DNA of 64,000 nucleotides from NCBI RefSeq assembly GCF_001426755.1, contig NZ_LMFJ01000001.1, positions 786,734 through 850,733 on the forward strand, given 5' to 3'. The stretch is from Aeromicrobium sp. Root495 (GTDB lineage Bacteria; Actinomycetota; Actinomycetes; Propionibacteriales; Nocardioidaceae). The notes beneath the pieces were generated by a model. It was not told where the DNA came from. It ran no database searches and worked only from the letters and a program-made list of their open reading frames with translations. Shown here piece by piece: positions 54,511-62,613 of the stretch. Every line of letters starts with the position of its first letter. The first letter of the stretch is position 1. A program made the position numbers and the translations under genes.

Positions 54511-55743
54511 GTGGACGGCGAGCAGTACGGCATCGAGGCGCGTGCCCGCATCGTCCCCGAGCCGCCCAAGCGCGCCGGGCGCAGCTCCTTCGAGCGAGAC
54601 CGCGCACGCGTGCTGCACTCCGCGGCCCTGCGCCGACTCAGCGCCAAGACCCAGGTCATGCACGCCGGCACCGACGACTTCGTGCGCAACCGCCTCACGC
54701 ACTCGCTCGAGGTGGCCCAGGTGGCCCGCGAGCTCGGCCAGTCCCTGGGGTGCGACCCCGACGTCGTCGACTCCGCGGCCCTGTCCCACGACCTCGGCCA
54801 CCCGCCGTTCGGCCACAACGGCGAGGTCGCGCTCGACGAGGCGGCCCAGCCGTGCGGCGGCTTCGAGGGCAACGCGCAGACCCTGCGGATCCTGAGCCGG
54901 CTCGAGTCCAAGACCTTCGCGCCCGACGGCCGCAGTGTCGGCCTCAACCTCACCCGGGCCACGCTCTCGGCCTGCGTGAAGTACCCGTGGCCACGCGAGG
55001 ACGCACCGATGGGCAGCAACAAGTTCGGGGCCTACGACGACGACCTGTGGGTCTTCGACTGGCTCCGCGACGGCGCTCCCGGACGCCGCCGCCCCATCGA
55101 GGCACAGGTCATGGACCTGGCCGACGACATCGCCTACTCCGTGCACGACGTCGAGGACGGCGTCTTCGGCGGCTGGTTCTCGCTCACCCCGGGCAGCCTC
55201 GACCTCGCGAGCATCCACCACGTGGCCCGCGACTGGTACGACCCCGACGCCACCGACGACCGCCTCGACGGAGCCCTCGAGCGCCTCCAGGCCCTCCCGG
55301 AGTGGCCGCACGGCACGTTCGACGGTGGCCGCCGTGCCCGCGCCGAGCTCAAGAGCCTCACGAGCGGCCTCATCGGCCGGTTCGCGATCGCCGCGCAGAA
55401 CGCCACGGTCCACCGCTGGGGGAGCGGCCCGCTCACGCGCTACCGCGCCGACCTGGAGGTCCCCGAGGGCACGCGCGACGAGATCACGGTGCTCAAGTCC
55501 ATCGCCGCGCACTACGTCATGCGGGCCGACGACCGCGTGGCGCAGCTCAGCGACCAGCGCGACCTGCTGCGCTCGCTCGTCTCGCACCTCGTGCTCGGTG
55601 GCGGCCGCCACCTCGAGCCGGAGTTCGCGGCCGACCTGGAGCGCGCCGACGGTGACGCTGCCGCCCTCCGGGTCGTGATCGACCAGGTCGCGAGCCTCAC
55701 CGACGTCTCCGCCCGGCTCTGGGCCGACCAGCTCCTCGGCTGA
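54511..55743 (+). CDS. dgt: Deoxyguanosinetriphosphate triphosphohydrolase-like protein
   Basis: 410 residues from GTG 54511. The HD phosphohydrolase metal site is seen in VRNRLTHSLEVAQVARELG (His), ALSHDLGHPPFGHNGEVALD (HD) and a later MDLADDIAYSVHDVEDG. It hydrolyses dNTPs to deoxynucleoside and triphosphate, and in actinobacteria it typically lies just before dnaG, as here. Confidence 0.93.
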   Translation: MDGEQYGIEARARIVPEPPKRAGRSSFERDRARVLHSAALRRLSAKTQVMHAGTDDFVRNRLTHSLEVAQVARELGQSLGCDPDVVDSAALSHDLGHPPFGHNGEVALDEAAQPCGGFEGNAQTLRILSRLESKTFAPDGRSVGLNLTRATLSACVKYPWPREDAPMGSNKFGAYDDDLWVFDWLRDGAPGRRRPIEAQVMDLADDIAYSVHDVEDGVFGGWFSLTPGSLDLASIHHVARDWYDPDATDDRLDGALERLQALPEWPHGTFDGGRRARAELKSLTSGLIGRFAIAAQNATVHRWGSGPLTRYRADLEVPEGTRDEITVLKSIAAHYVMRADDRVAQLSDQRDLLRSLVSHLVLGGGRHLEPEFAADLERADGDAAALRVVIDQVASLTDVSARLWADQLLG

Positions 55744-55802
55744 ACCGACGACCGTCCCGGATCGCGGTCCGCACGGTCGGTGCCGCCCCCTAGGATGCAG
55801 GT

Positions 55803-57692
55803 GTGGCGGGGCTCATCAAGGACGAGGACATCCAGCTCGTCCGCGAGCGCGTCCGCATCGACGAGGTGGTCGAGCAGTACGTCACGCTGCGCAACGCCGG
55901 CGGCGGGTCCCGCAAGGGCCTGTGCCCGTTCCACGACGAGAAGACTCCGTCGTTCAACGTGAGCCCCTCGCGCGGCACCTATCACTGCTTCGGCTGCGGC
56001 GAGGGCGGCGACGCCATCAAGTTCCTCCAGCAGATCGAGGGCCTCACCTTCGTGGAGTCCGTCGAGCGCCTCGCGGCCAAGTACGGCCTGCAGCTGCGCT
56101 ACGACGAGTCCGTGCAGCAGCGCGGTCCGCGCCGCGACCCCCAGCAGCGTCAGCGGCTCCTCGAGGCGCACCGCCTGGCGGCCGAGTTCTACTCCACGGT
56201 CCTGCAGAGCTCGCCCGACGGGCAGGCGGGTCGCCAGTTCGTCACCGACCGCGGCTTCGACCAGTCCGCCGCCGGCACCTTCGGCATGGGCTTCGCCCCG
56301 CGCGGCGGCGAGGAGCTCGTGGCCCACCTCAAGGGCAAGGGCTTCACCGACGAGGAGCTCACCGTCGGTGGTCTCGCCTCGCGCGGCCAGCGCGGTCTCT
56401 ACGACCGGTTCCGCGGCCGCCTCATGTGGCCCATCCGGGAGATGACCGGTGAGGTCATCGGCTTCGGCGCCCGCCGCATGTTCGACGACGACCGCATCGA
56501 GGCCAAGTACCTCAACACCTCCGAGACGCCCATCTACAAGAAGAGCCAGGTGCTCTACGGCATCGACATGGCCAGGCGGCAGATCTCCAGCTCCAGCCAG
56601 GCCGTCGTCGTCGAGGGCTACACCGACGTCATGGCGTGCCACCAGGCCGGCGTCCGCACCGCCGTGGCCACCTGCGGCACGGCGTTCGGCGAGGAGCACG
56701 CCCGCATCCTGCGCCGCATCCTGCTCGACCACGACGCCTTCCGCGGCGAGGTCATCTTCACCTTCGACGGCGACGAGGCCGGCCAGCGCGCCGCCATGAA
56801 GGCGTTCGAGGGCGACCAGCAGTTCACCGCCCAGACCTACGTGGCCGTCGAGCCCCGGGGCATGGACCCGTGCGACCTGCGCCTCGCCGACGGCGACGCC
56901 GCGGTGCGCGAGCTCGTGGCGTCCCGCATCCCGCTGTACCGGTTCGTCCTCGAGAACACCCTCACCAAGTACGACCTCGACCGCGGCGACCAGCGCATCG
57001 ACGCGGTCCGGGAGTCCGTGGGTCTGGCCACCGCCATCCGCGACAAGAGCAAGACCGAGGAGTTCCTGCGCGAGATCGCCACGCGGGTGGGCGTCGACGT
57101 CGACCAGGTCCGCGAGGAGCACCGCCGCCACAAGCCGGCCACCAAGCCCCAGCGCATCACGCCGGCCCGGGCCGACGCGGCCGCGGCGGCCGCTCCCGCG
57201 CCCGCCCCCGAGCCCTTCGTCAGCTTCGGAGCCCCGCAGTTCGCCCCCGAGCGCGAGGCGCTCAAGGCCATCGCGCAGTACCCGCACCTGGCCAAGGCCC
57301 ACCTCGACGACGTCCACGAGAACGACTTCACGCACCCCGTGGGTCGCGAGGTCTGGAAGCACCTGGTGGCGCACGGCCTGCCCGACCGCGCCGACTCGTC
57401 CTTCGTCCCCTCCGTGGCCGACACCCTTCCGTCCGACGACCTCCGGCGGGTCCTCATGATCGCGTCGTCCGAGCCGCTCAGCTCCACCGAGGGCGGGGCG
57501 CCCGCCGTGGTGGGCTCGGTCATCGCGCACCTCCAGCTGCTCACCTCGGGACGCCGCGTCGCCGAGATCAAGAGCAAGCTGCAGCGCACCAACCCCATCG
57601 ACGAGGCCGAGACCTACAACCGTCTCTTCGGCGAGCTCATCGCCCTCGAGCAGCAGCACCGCGCCCTGCGCGACCGCGCCATCGGCATCTGA
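55803..57692 (+). CDS. dnaG: DNA primase
   Basis: 629 residues from GTG 55803. The N-terminal zinc-binding CHC2 domain is LCPFHDEKTPSFNVSPSRGT followed by YHCFGCGEGG. The TOPRIM core has VVVEGYTDVMACHQAG and FTFDGDEAGQRAAMKAF. An Ala/Pro linker near residue 460 leads to the helicase-binding C-terminal domain. It makes RNA primers for replication. Confidence 0.97.
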   Translation: MAGLIKDEDIQLVRERVRIDEVVEQYVTLRNAGGGSRKGLCPFHDEKTPSFNVSPSRGTYHCFGCGEGGDAIKFLQQIEGLTFVESVERLAAKYGLQLRYDESVQQRGPRRDPQQRQRLLEAHRLAAEFYSTVLQSSPDGQAGRQFVTDRGFDQSAAGTFGMGFAPRGGEELVAHLKGKGFTDEELTVGGLASRGQRGLYDRFRGRLMWPIREMTGEVIGFGARRMFDDDRIEAKYLNTSETPIYKKSQVLYGIDMARRQISSSSQAVVVEGYTDVMACHQAGVRTAVATCGTAFGEEHARILRRILLDHDAFRGEVIFTFDGDEAGQRAAMKAFEGDQQFTAQTYVAVEPRGMDPCDLRLADGDAAVRELVASRIPLYRFVLENTLTKYDLDRGDQRIDAVRESVGLATAIRDKSKTEEFLREIATRVGVDVDQVREEHRRHKPATKPQRITPARADAAAAAAPAPAPEPFVSFGAPQFAPEREALKAIAQYPHLAKAHLDDVHENDFTHPVGREVWKHLVAHGLPDRADSSFVPSVADTLPSDDLRRVLMIASSEPLSSTEGGAPAVVGSVIAHLQLLTSGRRVAEIKSKLQRTNPIDEAETYNRLFGELIALEQQHRALRDRAIGI

Positions 57693-57759
57693 GCCAGGCC
57701 GTCCACAGGCCCAAGGCCGGGTGGTTCCGCGCAGGACCCGTGCCCAGCAGGCTGATCGG

Positions 57760-58362
57760 GTGGACCCGCGCAGCCTGACTCGTCAGCCACCTCTCGACCC
57801 CGTCGTGGAGCGTGACCTGGCCCGAGCCGTCCGCTCGGGCGACGTGGAGGCCCGCGACGCCCTGGTGCGCTCCGGCCTGCGCCTCGTGGCCCTCAGGGCG
57901 CTCTCGCTCGGCTTCGTGGGGCCGGCGTTCGACGATGCGCTGCAGGACGGCACGGAGGGACTCCTGAAGGCAGTCGACCGCTTCGACCCCGACCGGGGCG
58001 CAGCGCTCGCGACCTTCGCCTGGCCCTGGATCACCGGCGCCATCCTCAAGGGTGCGCGCGTCCGTCGCGTCGACCTCCCTGCCGTCGCGGAGGCCGACCC
58101 CGGACCAGGCTCCACGGCAGGTCTGGACGTCTCCCACGCGCTCGACGAGCTGCCTCCCGCGCAGGCCCGGGCGGTGCGGCTGCGCTTCGGCCTCGGCGAC
58201 CACGACGCCGCTCCGCTGACCCGGCGCGAGGTGGCCCAGGCCCTCGGTGTCTCGGAGCCCGCTGCACGCCGGCTCGAGGACCGGGCGGTGCAACACCTCC
58301 GCCGCAGACTTGCTACAGTTGGCGACCGTGCTTCACGTTCGCGAGAAGCCGATCCCCTATAG
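57760..58362 (+). CDS. Small sigma-70-like factor
   Basis: 200 residues from GTG 57760; GTG 57721 would add 13. Region 2 is seen in RDLARAVRSGDVEARDALVR, DDALQDGTEGLLKAVDRFDP and GAALATFAWPWITGAIL; region 4 is LPPAQARAVRLRFGL and the HTH LTRREVAQALGVSEPAARRL. Region 1.1 and most of region 3 are missing, so it is a compact alternative sigma factor. No anti-sigma gene is adjacent. Its last codons and stop lie inside the tRNA-Asn gene, so termination, tRNA processing and its mRNA 3' end interact. Confidence 0.8.
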   Translation: MDPRSLTRQPPLDPVVERDLARAVRSGDVEARDALVRSGLRLVALRALSLGFVGPAFDDALQDGTEGLLKAVDRFDPDRGAALATFAWPWITGAILKGARVRRVDLPAVAEADPGPGSTAGLDVSHALDELPPAQARAVRLRFGLGDHDAAPLTRREVAQALGVSEPAARRLEDRAVQHLRRRLATVGDRASRSREADPL

Positions 58363-58425
58363 CTCAATTGGCAGAGCATTCGACTGTTAATCGGAGGGTT
58401 CTTGGTTCGAGTCCAAGTGGGGGAG
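58353..58425 (+). tRNA. tRNA-Asn (GTT)
   Basis: A 73-base cloverleaf: acceptor TCCCCTA / TGGGGGA (one T-G pair), anticodon loop CTGTTAA with anticodon GTT, T arm CTTGG-TTCGAGT-CCAAG, discriminator G, no encoded CCA. The first ten bases are also the end of the sigma-factor gene (stop TAG at 58360-58362). Confidence 0.93.
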
Positions 58426-58453
58426 CGCAGAACCTACAGACCTGCGTGACCTG

Positions 58454-58484
58454 GAACGCCCGCTGACATCGTCAGCGGGCGTTC
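58454..58484. terminator. Terminator after tRNA-Asn
   Basis: GAACGCCCGCTGAC and GTCAGCGGGCGTTC form a perfect 14-bp stem with an ATC loop, then TGTCGT. It can serve both the tRNA and the convergent gene ending at 58490. Confidence 0.85.
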
Positions 58485-58489
58485 TGTCG

Positions 58490-58795
58490 TCAGAGGGGGT
58501 AGCCCACCTTGGCGGGGGCGTCGAAACGGTCGGTGTCGATGCCGCGCGCCGTGAGCGCGTCGATGGCCTCGGGAAGGGTGGCGAAGCGCGAGACGCGCCG
58601 GTCGAGCACCTCGTCGGGGTCGATGTGCTGGCCACTGCGGAGCGTCTTCACGTGCTCGAACTCGACCATCACGATCTGGTCCTCCTCGCGGGACAGCGTG
58701 ATCCAGGCGCGACGGTCCGTCGCGGACGCCTTCACCTCCGAGACCACGGGGGAGCGCCACATCATGATGCGATTCTTCGCGTTCGACTTCACCAC
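58490..58795 (-). CDS. Hypothetical protein
   Basis: 101 residues from ATG 58795; an ATG about eleven codons in (58762) is also possible. The N-terminal half has VKASATDRRAWITLSREEDQ and a strand pair (IVMVEFEHVKTLRSGQHIDP); the C-terminal half is helical (LPEAIDALTARGIDTDRF). There is no signal or membrane segment and no family I recognise. It converges on tRNA-Asn. Confidence 0.55.
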   Translation of the reverse strand: MVKSNAKNRIMMWRSPVVSEVKASATDRRAWITLSREEDQIVMVEFEHVKTLRSGQHIDPDEVLDRRVSRFATLPEAIDALTARGIDTDRFDAPAKVGYPL

Positions 58796-58909
58796 CCCAC
58801 CTTCCCATCTTTCTGCGGTACCTCCGAACCACTTCCATGGATTCGGGACACCGGGGGTTCACCTTCCCGACGTCTGACGGCTCATTCCACGCCTCGGGGC
58901 GGTGGGGTG

Positions 58910-58948
58910 GCGTCCGTCCTGACCGCTCCGATGGAGCAGGACGGACGC
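58910..58948. repeat. Inverted repeat (family E, copy 2) with a downstream partial copy
   Basis: GCGTCCGTCCT and AGGACGGACGC flank an inner GCTCC-GAT-GGAGC stem. The right flank ACGGACGCTGAGGCACC (58941-58957) is repeated at 58981-58997. The left arm shares GGCGTCCGT with the palindrome at 23053-23109. It lies in a 232-bp space between two minus-strand genes with nothing else recognised. Confidence 0.7.
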
Positions 58949-59027
58949 TGAGGCACCTCCCACCCGTCGCAACGCTCCAGACGGACGCTGAGGCACCGCT
59001 CGCGGGGTCGGCGAGGGTGGCCGAGGC

Positions 59028-59540
59028 TCAGCCGAGGTCGGTGGCGATGCGCTGGGCCAGCTCTCGGACCTCGGGGACGATCGTGGAGGTGGGCACGCCG
59101 CCGAGGCCGACGGCGAAGATGACGCCTCCCTGGCGGACGACGACCTCGTTCTGCTTGAAGTCGCCCGGGCTGAAGGCCGCCTCGCCCACATCAGGCAGGT
59201 CCGTGACGGGCCCGCGGTTCACCGCGTAGTTGGCACGGATCGTCCTCCACTGGTCGGCCGTGCCGAAGTAGTAGACCTCCACGTCTGCGGCGGCGCCGTC
59301 CTTCACCCGGTAGGAGCAGTTGCGGGAGGTCCCGAGGCTCTCCTCGGACACGGTGCCACCGAACACGTCGGCCACCACCGCGGGCTCGGTGACCTCGCAG
59401 GGCTCGCTCGGCACGCGCCCGCTCGCCGCCGGAGCGGTCGAGGGCTCCGTCCGTGGCTCGTCCTGGTCGGTGCAGGCCACGAGGACCAGCACCGCCGACG
59501 CCAGGACGACGCCCAGCCGGGCACCCGGCACGGGCCTCAC
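59028..59540 (-). CDS. Putative lipoprotein (DUF3558-like)
   Basis: 170 residues from GTG 59540, which overlaps the stop of the upstream deacetylase gene by 4 bp. The signal is MRPVPGARLGVVLASAVLVL then VACTDQ; the lipobox is LVAC. The mature part has two cysteines (SEPCEVTEP and SRNCSYRV) about 40 residues apart and a beta-rich tail ending in VPEVRELAQRIATDL, resembling DUF3558-type actinobacterial lipoproteins. The function is unknown. Confidence 0.7.
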   Translation of the reverse strand: MRPVPGARLGVVLASAVLVLVACTDQDEPRTEPSTAPAASGRVPSEPCEVTEPAVVADVFGGTVSEESLGTSRNCSYRVKDGAAADVEVYYFGTADQWRTIRANYAVNRGPVTDLPDVGEAAFSPGDFKQNEVVVRQGGVIFAVGLGGVPTSTIVPEVRELAQRIATDLG

Positions 59541-60283
59541 TCGCCCCACGTCATGGAGAAGACCTCGAAGGCGGCCCCGTGGGTGACGCCGAGGCGGCCG
59601 CCGGTGGGGCGGGACATGCCCTCGAGGAACTCGGCGGGATCGAAGTTCTCCCAGCCCAGGCCCTCGATGTAGGCGCGGTGCTCCGCGAGCGAGGCCACAC
59701 CGCGGTCGAAGGTGTCGGTGGTGTCGACGCCGTGCCCTGACCGGGGTGAGCCCGCGGCCCAGACCTGCCGGACGTCGCCCCACGGCTCGAGGCCGTCGAC
59801 GAGCTGCTCGGAGAAGATCCAGCGGTTGCCGGCGTCGGCGCAGGCGTAGAGGACAGCTCGGCCCACGGCCACGTGGTCGGCCTGGTTGGGCGTGGACCCG
59901 CCCCAGGTCTCGCGGAAGTTGCCGGTGATGACCACGTCGGGTCGGTGACGGCGAACCTGCTCCGCGATGGCGCGGCGCAGGGGGAGCCCCACCTCCACGA
60001 CGCCGTCGGGGAAGCCGAGGAACTCGACCGTCTCCACGCCCACGACGGCGGCAGACGCGATCTCCTCGCCCATCCGGACCCGGCGGCACTCCTCGGGCTC
60101 CATGGAGTCGATGCCGGCCTCGCCGCTCGTGACCATGACGTAGGTGACGTCCTTGCCCTGCTCGGTCCAGCGCGCGACCGCCGCAGCGGTGCCGAACTCG
60201 ACGTCGTCGGGATGGGCGACCACCACGAGGGCGCGCTCCCAGCTCTCGTCGACGTGCTCCAGTGAAGGGTTCTCGTCACTCAT
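59537..60283 (-). CDS. PIG-L/LmbE-family N-acetylglucosaminyl deacetylase
   Basis: 248 residues from ATG 60283. The zinc-site motif ALVVVAHPDDVEFGTAA (AHPDD) and the downstream STPNQADHVAVGRAVLYAC (HxxH-type ligand) define the family, which includes MshB of mycothiol synthesis. At 248 residues it is shorter than MshB, and no other msh gene is near, so the substrate is open. It is coupled to a lipoprotein gene downstream and diverges from the DUF4287 gene. Confidence 0.85.
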   Translation of the reverse strand: MSDENPSLEHVDESWERALVVVAHPDDVEFGTAAAVARWTEQGKDVTYVMVTSGEAGIDSMEPEECRRVRMGEEIASAAVVGVETVEFLGFPDGVVEVGLPLRRAIAEQVRRHRPDVVITGNFRETWGGSTPNQADHVAVGRAVLYACADAGNRWIFSEQLVDGLEPWGDVRQVWAAGSPRSGHGVDTTDTFDRGVASLAEHRAYIEGLGWENFDPAEFLEGMSRPTGGRLGVTHGAAFEVFSMTWGE

Positions 60284-60305
60284 GGGGCCACACTAGGCTG
60301 CCGGG

Positions 60306-60521
60306 ATGTCAGAGGAATGGCCCAAGCACGGGCCCGCGTCGTACTTCCCGTCCATCGAGAAGACCTACGGAAAACCCATCGCCGCGTGGATGGACGTCAT
60401 CGCCGCGTCGCCGCACGCCAAGCACATGGACACCGTGGGCTGGCTCAAGACCGAGCACGGCCTCGGTCACGGTCATGCCAACGCCCTGGTGGCGTGGTTC
60501 CGCCAGGAGAACCCGTCGTGA
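60306..60521 (+). CDS. DUF4287-domain small protein
   Basis: 71 residues. The sequence YFPSIEKTYGKPIAAWMDVI and the ending KTEHGLGHGHANALVAWFRQ match the DUF4287 family of small helical proteins with a GLGHGHANAL motif. The function is unknown. It shares a bidirectional terminator with cspA. Confidence 0.8.
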   Translation: MSEEWPKHGPASYFPSIEKTYGKPIAAWMDVIAASPHAKHMDTVGWLKTEHGLGHGHANALVAWFRQENPS

Positions 60522-60527
60522 CATGAC

Positions 60528-60561
60528 AAGAGCCCCTCACGCCGAGGCGTGAGGGGCTCTT
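60528..60561. terminator. Bidirectional terminator between DUF4287 gene and cspA
   Basis: AAGAGCCCCTCACGCC and GGCGTGAGGGGCTCTT form a near-perfect stem with A and T runs at the two ends, so it can work on both strands as a classical intrinsic terminator. Confidence 0.9.
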
Positions 60562-60572
60562 GGAAGCTCAGG

Positions 60573-60776
60573 TCAGAGCGGGCGGATGTTCGCCGCCTGC
60601 AGGCCCTTCTGGCCCTGCTCGACGTCGAACTCGACCTTCTGGTTCTCGTCGAGCGAGCGGTAGCCGTTGGACTGGATCGCGCTGAAGTGCGCGAACACGT
60701 CCTCGCTGCCGTCGTCGGGGGCGATGAAGCCGAAGCCCTTGTCAGCGTTAAACCACTTGACGGTTCCGGTAGCCAT
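60573..60776 (-). CDS. cspA: Cold-shock protein
   Basis: 67 residues. [20 protein letters not shown] carries RNP1 (KGFGFI) and DVFAHFSAI carries RNP2. It binds single-stranded RNA/DNA as an RNA chaperone. About 150 bp of AT-richer untranslated sequence precede the start, as is usual for temperature-controlled csp mRNAs. Confidence 0.96.
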   Translation of the reverse strand: MATGTVKWFNADKGFGFIAPDDGSEDVFAHFSAIQSNGYRSLDENQKVEFDVEQGQKGLQAANIRPL

Positions 60777-60930
60777 GATGTTTCTCCTTGCTGTGGTGAC
60801 GTGCTCGTACGGATTGACGAGCGACTAAGTCGCGACGTACATCAACCCGAGCGAGAAGCATCGGACCCGAAGGTCCGTCACTCGATACCACTGGACAAAC
60901 AAACGCCTACAACGTTCTTAAACCTATCAC
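60777..60930 (-). promoter_or_regulatory. Likely long 5' untranslated region and promoter of cspA
   Basis: Reading leftwards, the region ends in a ribosome site (AAGGAGAAAC) just before the ATG and contains AT-rich stretches (AGGTTTAAGAACG near 60920). No protein is encoded. A temperature-sensing leader is inferred from the csp family, not seen directly. Confidence 0.4.
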
Positions 60931-61018
60931 GGTGCGCGGGGTCGTCCCACCACCCGACCGTCGGCGCGCCGCCTGCACGGACCGTCCCGCCCTGTCCCCG
61001 CTAGGTTTGACCCATCCA

Positions 61019-61095
61019 GGGGAGGTAGCTCAGCTGGTCAGAGCAGGGGACTCATAATCCCTGGGTCGCGGGTTCGAGCCCCGCCCTCCCTACCA
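61019..61095 (+). tRNA. tRNA-Met (CAT), elongator type, with encoded CCA
   Basis: Acceptor GGGGAGG / CCTCCCT (first pair G-T), anticodon arm GGGGA-CTCATAA-TCCCT with anticodon CAT, T arm GCGGG-TTCGAGC-CCCGC, discriminator A and encoded CCA. It lacks the three G-C pairs next to the anticodon and the unpaired first base of an initiator. A lysidine-modified tRNA-Ile cannot be excluded without tilS-determinant analysis. Confidence 0.88.
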
Positions 61096-61098
61096 GGA

Positions 61099-61116
61099 CC
61101 GGAAGCCGTGCTTCGG
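61099..61116 (+). terminator. Short hairpin after tRNA-Met
   Basis: CCGGAAGC-CGT-GCTTCGG starts four bases after the encoded CCA and is followed by CCCC; it is probably the end of the tRNA transcript. Confidence 0.55.
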
Positions 61117-61142
61117 CCCCGGCGCTGCGGCACACTGTCGCC

Positions 61143-61568
61143 ATGACCGAAGCCGTGATCGTCGACCTCGACGGCACCCTGTGCGACACGTCCGGGATCG
61201 CCCACCACGTGGAGGGCGACGAGAAGGACTTCTGGGCGTTCCATCAGGCCTCGGCCGACGCTCCGGTCAACGCCGAGGTGGCCGACGCCGTGCGCGGCGC
61301 GCACGAGGCCGGACGGGCCGTCCTCGTGGTCACGTCACGCGAGTTCGTGTGGCGCGACCTCACCCTCGACTGGCTCGTGAAGCACGACGTCCCGTACGAC
61401 CAGCTCCTCATGCGCGTCGTGGCCGACTACCGGCCCGACGTCAAGGTCAAGGCCGACATCCTCGACGGCATCGAGGCCGACGGTTTCACCGTGGTCGAGG
61501 CGTGGGAGGACACCGACGACGTCGCCGAGCTCTGGAGCTCCCGCGGCATCGAGGTCCACCGCGTCTGA
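61143..61568 (+). CDS. HAD-family phosphatase (PNKP 3'-phosphatase-like)
   Basis: 141 residues. Motif I is IVDLDGTLCDTSG (nucleophile Asp), motif II VLVVTSREFVWRDLTLDWL, the conserved Lys is in DVKVKADIL, and motif III VVEAWEDTDDVAELW. The short size and the TSRE...R..T..WL pattern resemble the phosphatase part of polynucleotide kinase/phosphatase enzymes. It may act on nucleic acid ends or a small phosphate ester. Confidence 0.8.
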   Translation: MTEAVIVDLDGTLCDTSGIAHHVEGDEKDFWAFHQASADAPVNAEVADAVRGAHEAGRAVLVVTSREFVWRDLTLDWLVKHDVPYDQLLMRVVADYRPDVKVKADILDGIEADGFTVVEAWEDTDDVAELWSSRGIEVHRV

Positions 61569-61606
61569 GCCTGACGGTCGACCCTCATGACCTCAGGGCG
61601 TGGGGC

Positions 61607-61912
61607 TCAGACGCCGAACTCCGCACGTCGATCGGCCGGCACGAGGTCGGTGTACTCGGGGTGGTCGCGGATGACCTTGGGGACGAACGGACAGTAGGGC
61701 AGCACGCTGCCGCCGCGCTCGCGGATCTGCTCGAGGGCGCCCACGACGAGCTCGGACCCGATGCCACGACCCTCGAACGCCGGAAGGACCCGGGTGTGGG
61801 GGAGCGCGTACTCGGAGCCGTCGGCGCGGTAGTCGACGTAGCCGGCCAGCTCGTCGTCGACGGTGATCTCGAAGCGGTGGGAACGGGGGTTGTCAGTCAC
61901 CACGGTGGTCAT
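61607..61912 (-). CDS. GNAT-fold N-acetyltransferase (YjdJ/NATD1-like)
   Basis: 101 residues from ATG 61912. The acetyl-CoA loop is VLPAFEGRGIGSELVVGALE, followed by the family ending VLPYCPFVPKVIRDHPEYTD. These minimal GNAT proteins (about 95 residues) have an unknown substrate. It converges on the HAD gene. Confidence 0.85.
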   Translation of the reverse strand: MTTVVTDNPRSHRFEITVDDELAGYVDYRADGSEYALPHTRVLPAFEGRGIGSELVVGALEQIRERGGSVLPYCPFVPKVIRDHPEYTDLVPADRRAEFGV

Positions 61913-62074
61913 GACGCCATGGTCACACGGGACGCCCCGGGACGCCCCCGCAGGCGCTGCGCGGGAACCGCTGGTGCCTGTGGGGTGGGTGTGGCTACGA
62001 TGGGACCAAGCGATCGTGGTCGCGATGCCTCGAAGAGGACGCTGGGGAAGGCGGATTCTCGAACAGGAGGCATC

Positions 62075-62575
62075 ATGAGCGTCCCCACCCGTGGAGTTCT
62101 GTACGTCCACTCTGCGCCCTCTGCCATGTGTCCTCACGTGGAGTGGGCGGCGATCGGCGTGCTCGGAGGAACCCTCGAGGTCGACTGGGTGCCCCAGTCG
62201 GCCGAGGCCGGCACGTACCGCACCGAGATCTCGTGGCAGGCGCCCGTGGGCTCGGGAGCGGCCATCGCGTCCGCCCTGCGCGGCTGGGAGCGGCTGCGCT
62301 TCGAGGTCACCGAGGAGCCCACCGCGACGAGCGAGGGCGCCCGGTACAGCTACACGCCCGACCTCGGGATCTTCCACGCCCTCGTGGGTCTGCACGGCGA
62401 CATCCTGATCCCGGAGGACCGCATCAAGGCGTTCCGCGTGAAGGCCGCCCTCGGCGAGATCTCGATGGAGCAGGCGCTCGACGGGCTCCTGGGATCGGCG
62501 TGGGACGCCGAGCTGGAGCCGTTCCGTCACGCCGGCGACGGTGCACCCGTCCGCTGGCTCCACCAGGTCATCTGA
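62075..62575 (+). CDS. DUF3145 protein
   Basis: 166 residues from ATG 62075, after CAGGAGG. It begins SVPTRGVLYVHSAPSAMCPH and includes APVGSGAAIASALRGWERLR and YTPDLGIFHALVGLHGD, the DUF3145 family restricted to actinobacteria. In Streptomyces and mycobacteria it sits near fatty-acid synthesis genes; here it converges on a gene with an acyl-carrier domain. The biochemical role is unknown. Confidence 0.9.
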   Translation: MSVPTRGVLYVHSAPSAMCPHVEWAAIGVLGGTLEVDWVPQSAEAGTYRTEISWQAPVGSGAAIASALRGWERLRFEVTEEPTATSEGARYSYTPDLGIFHALVGLHGDILIPEDRIKAFRVKAALGEISMEQALDGLLGSAWDAELEPFRHAGDGAPVRWLHQVI

Positions 62576-62613
62576 GCGACGCGCCGTGGGGTCGTGACTC
62601 AGTCAGGGCCGGC

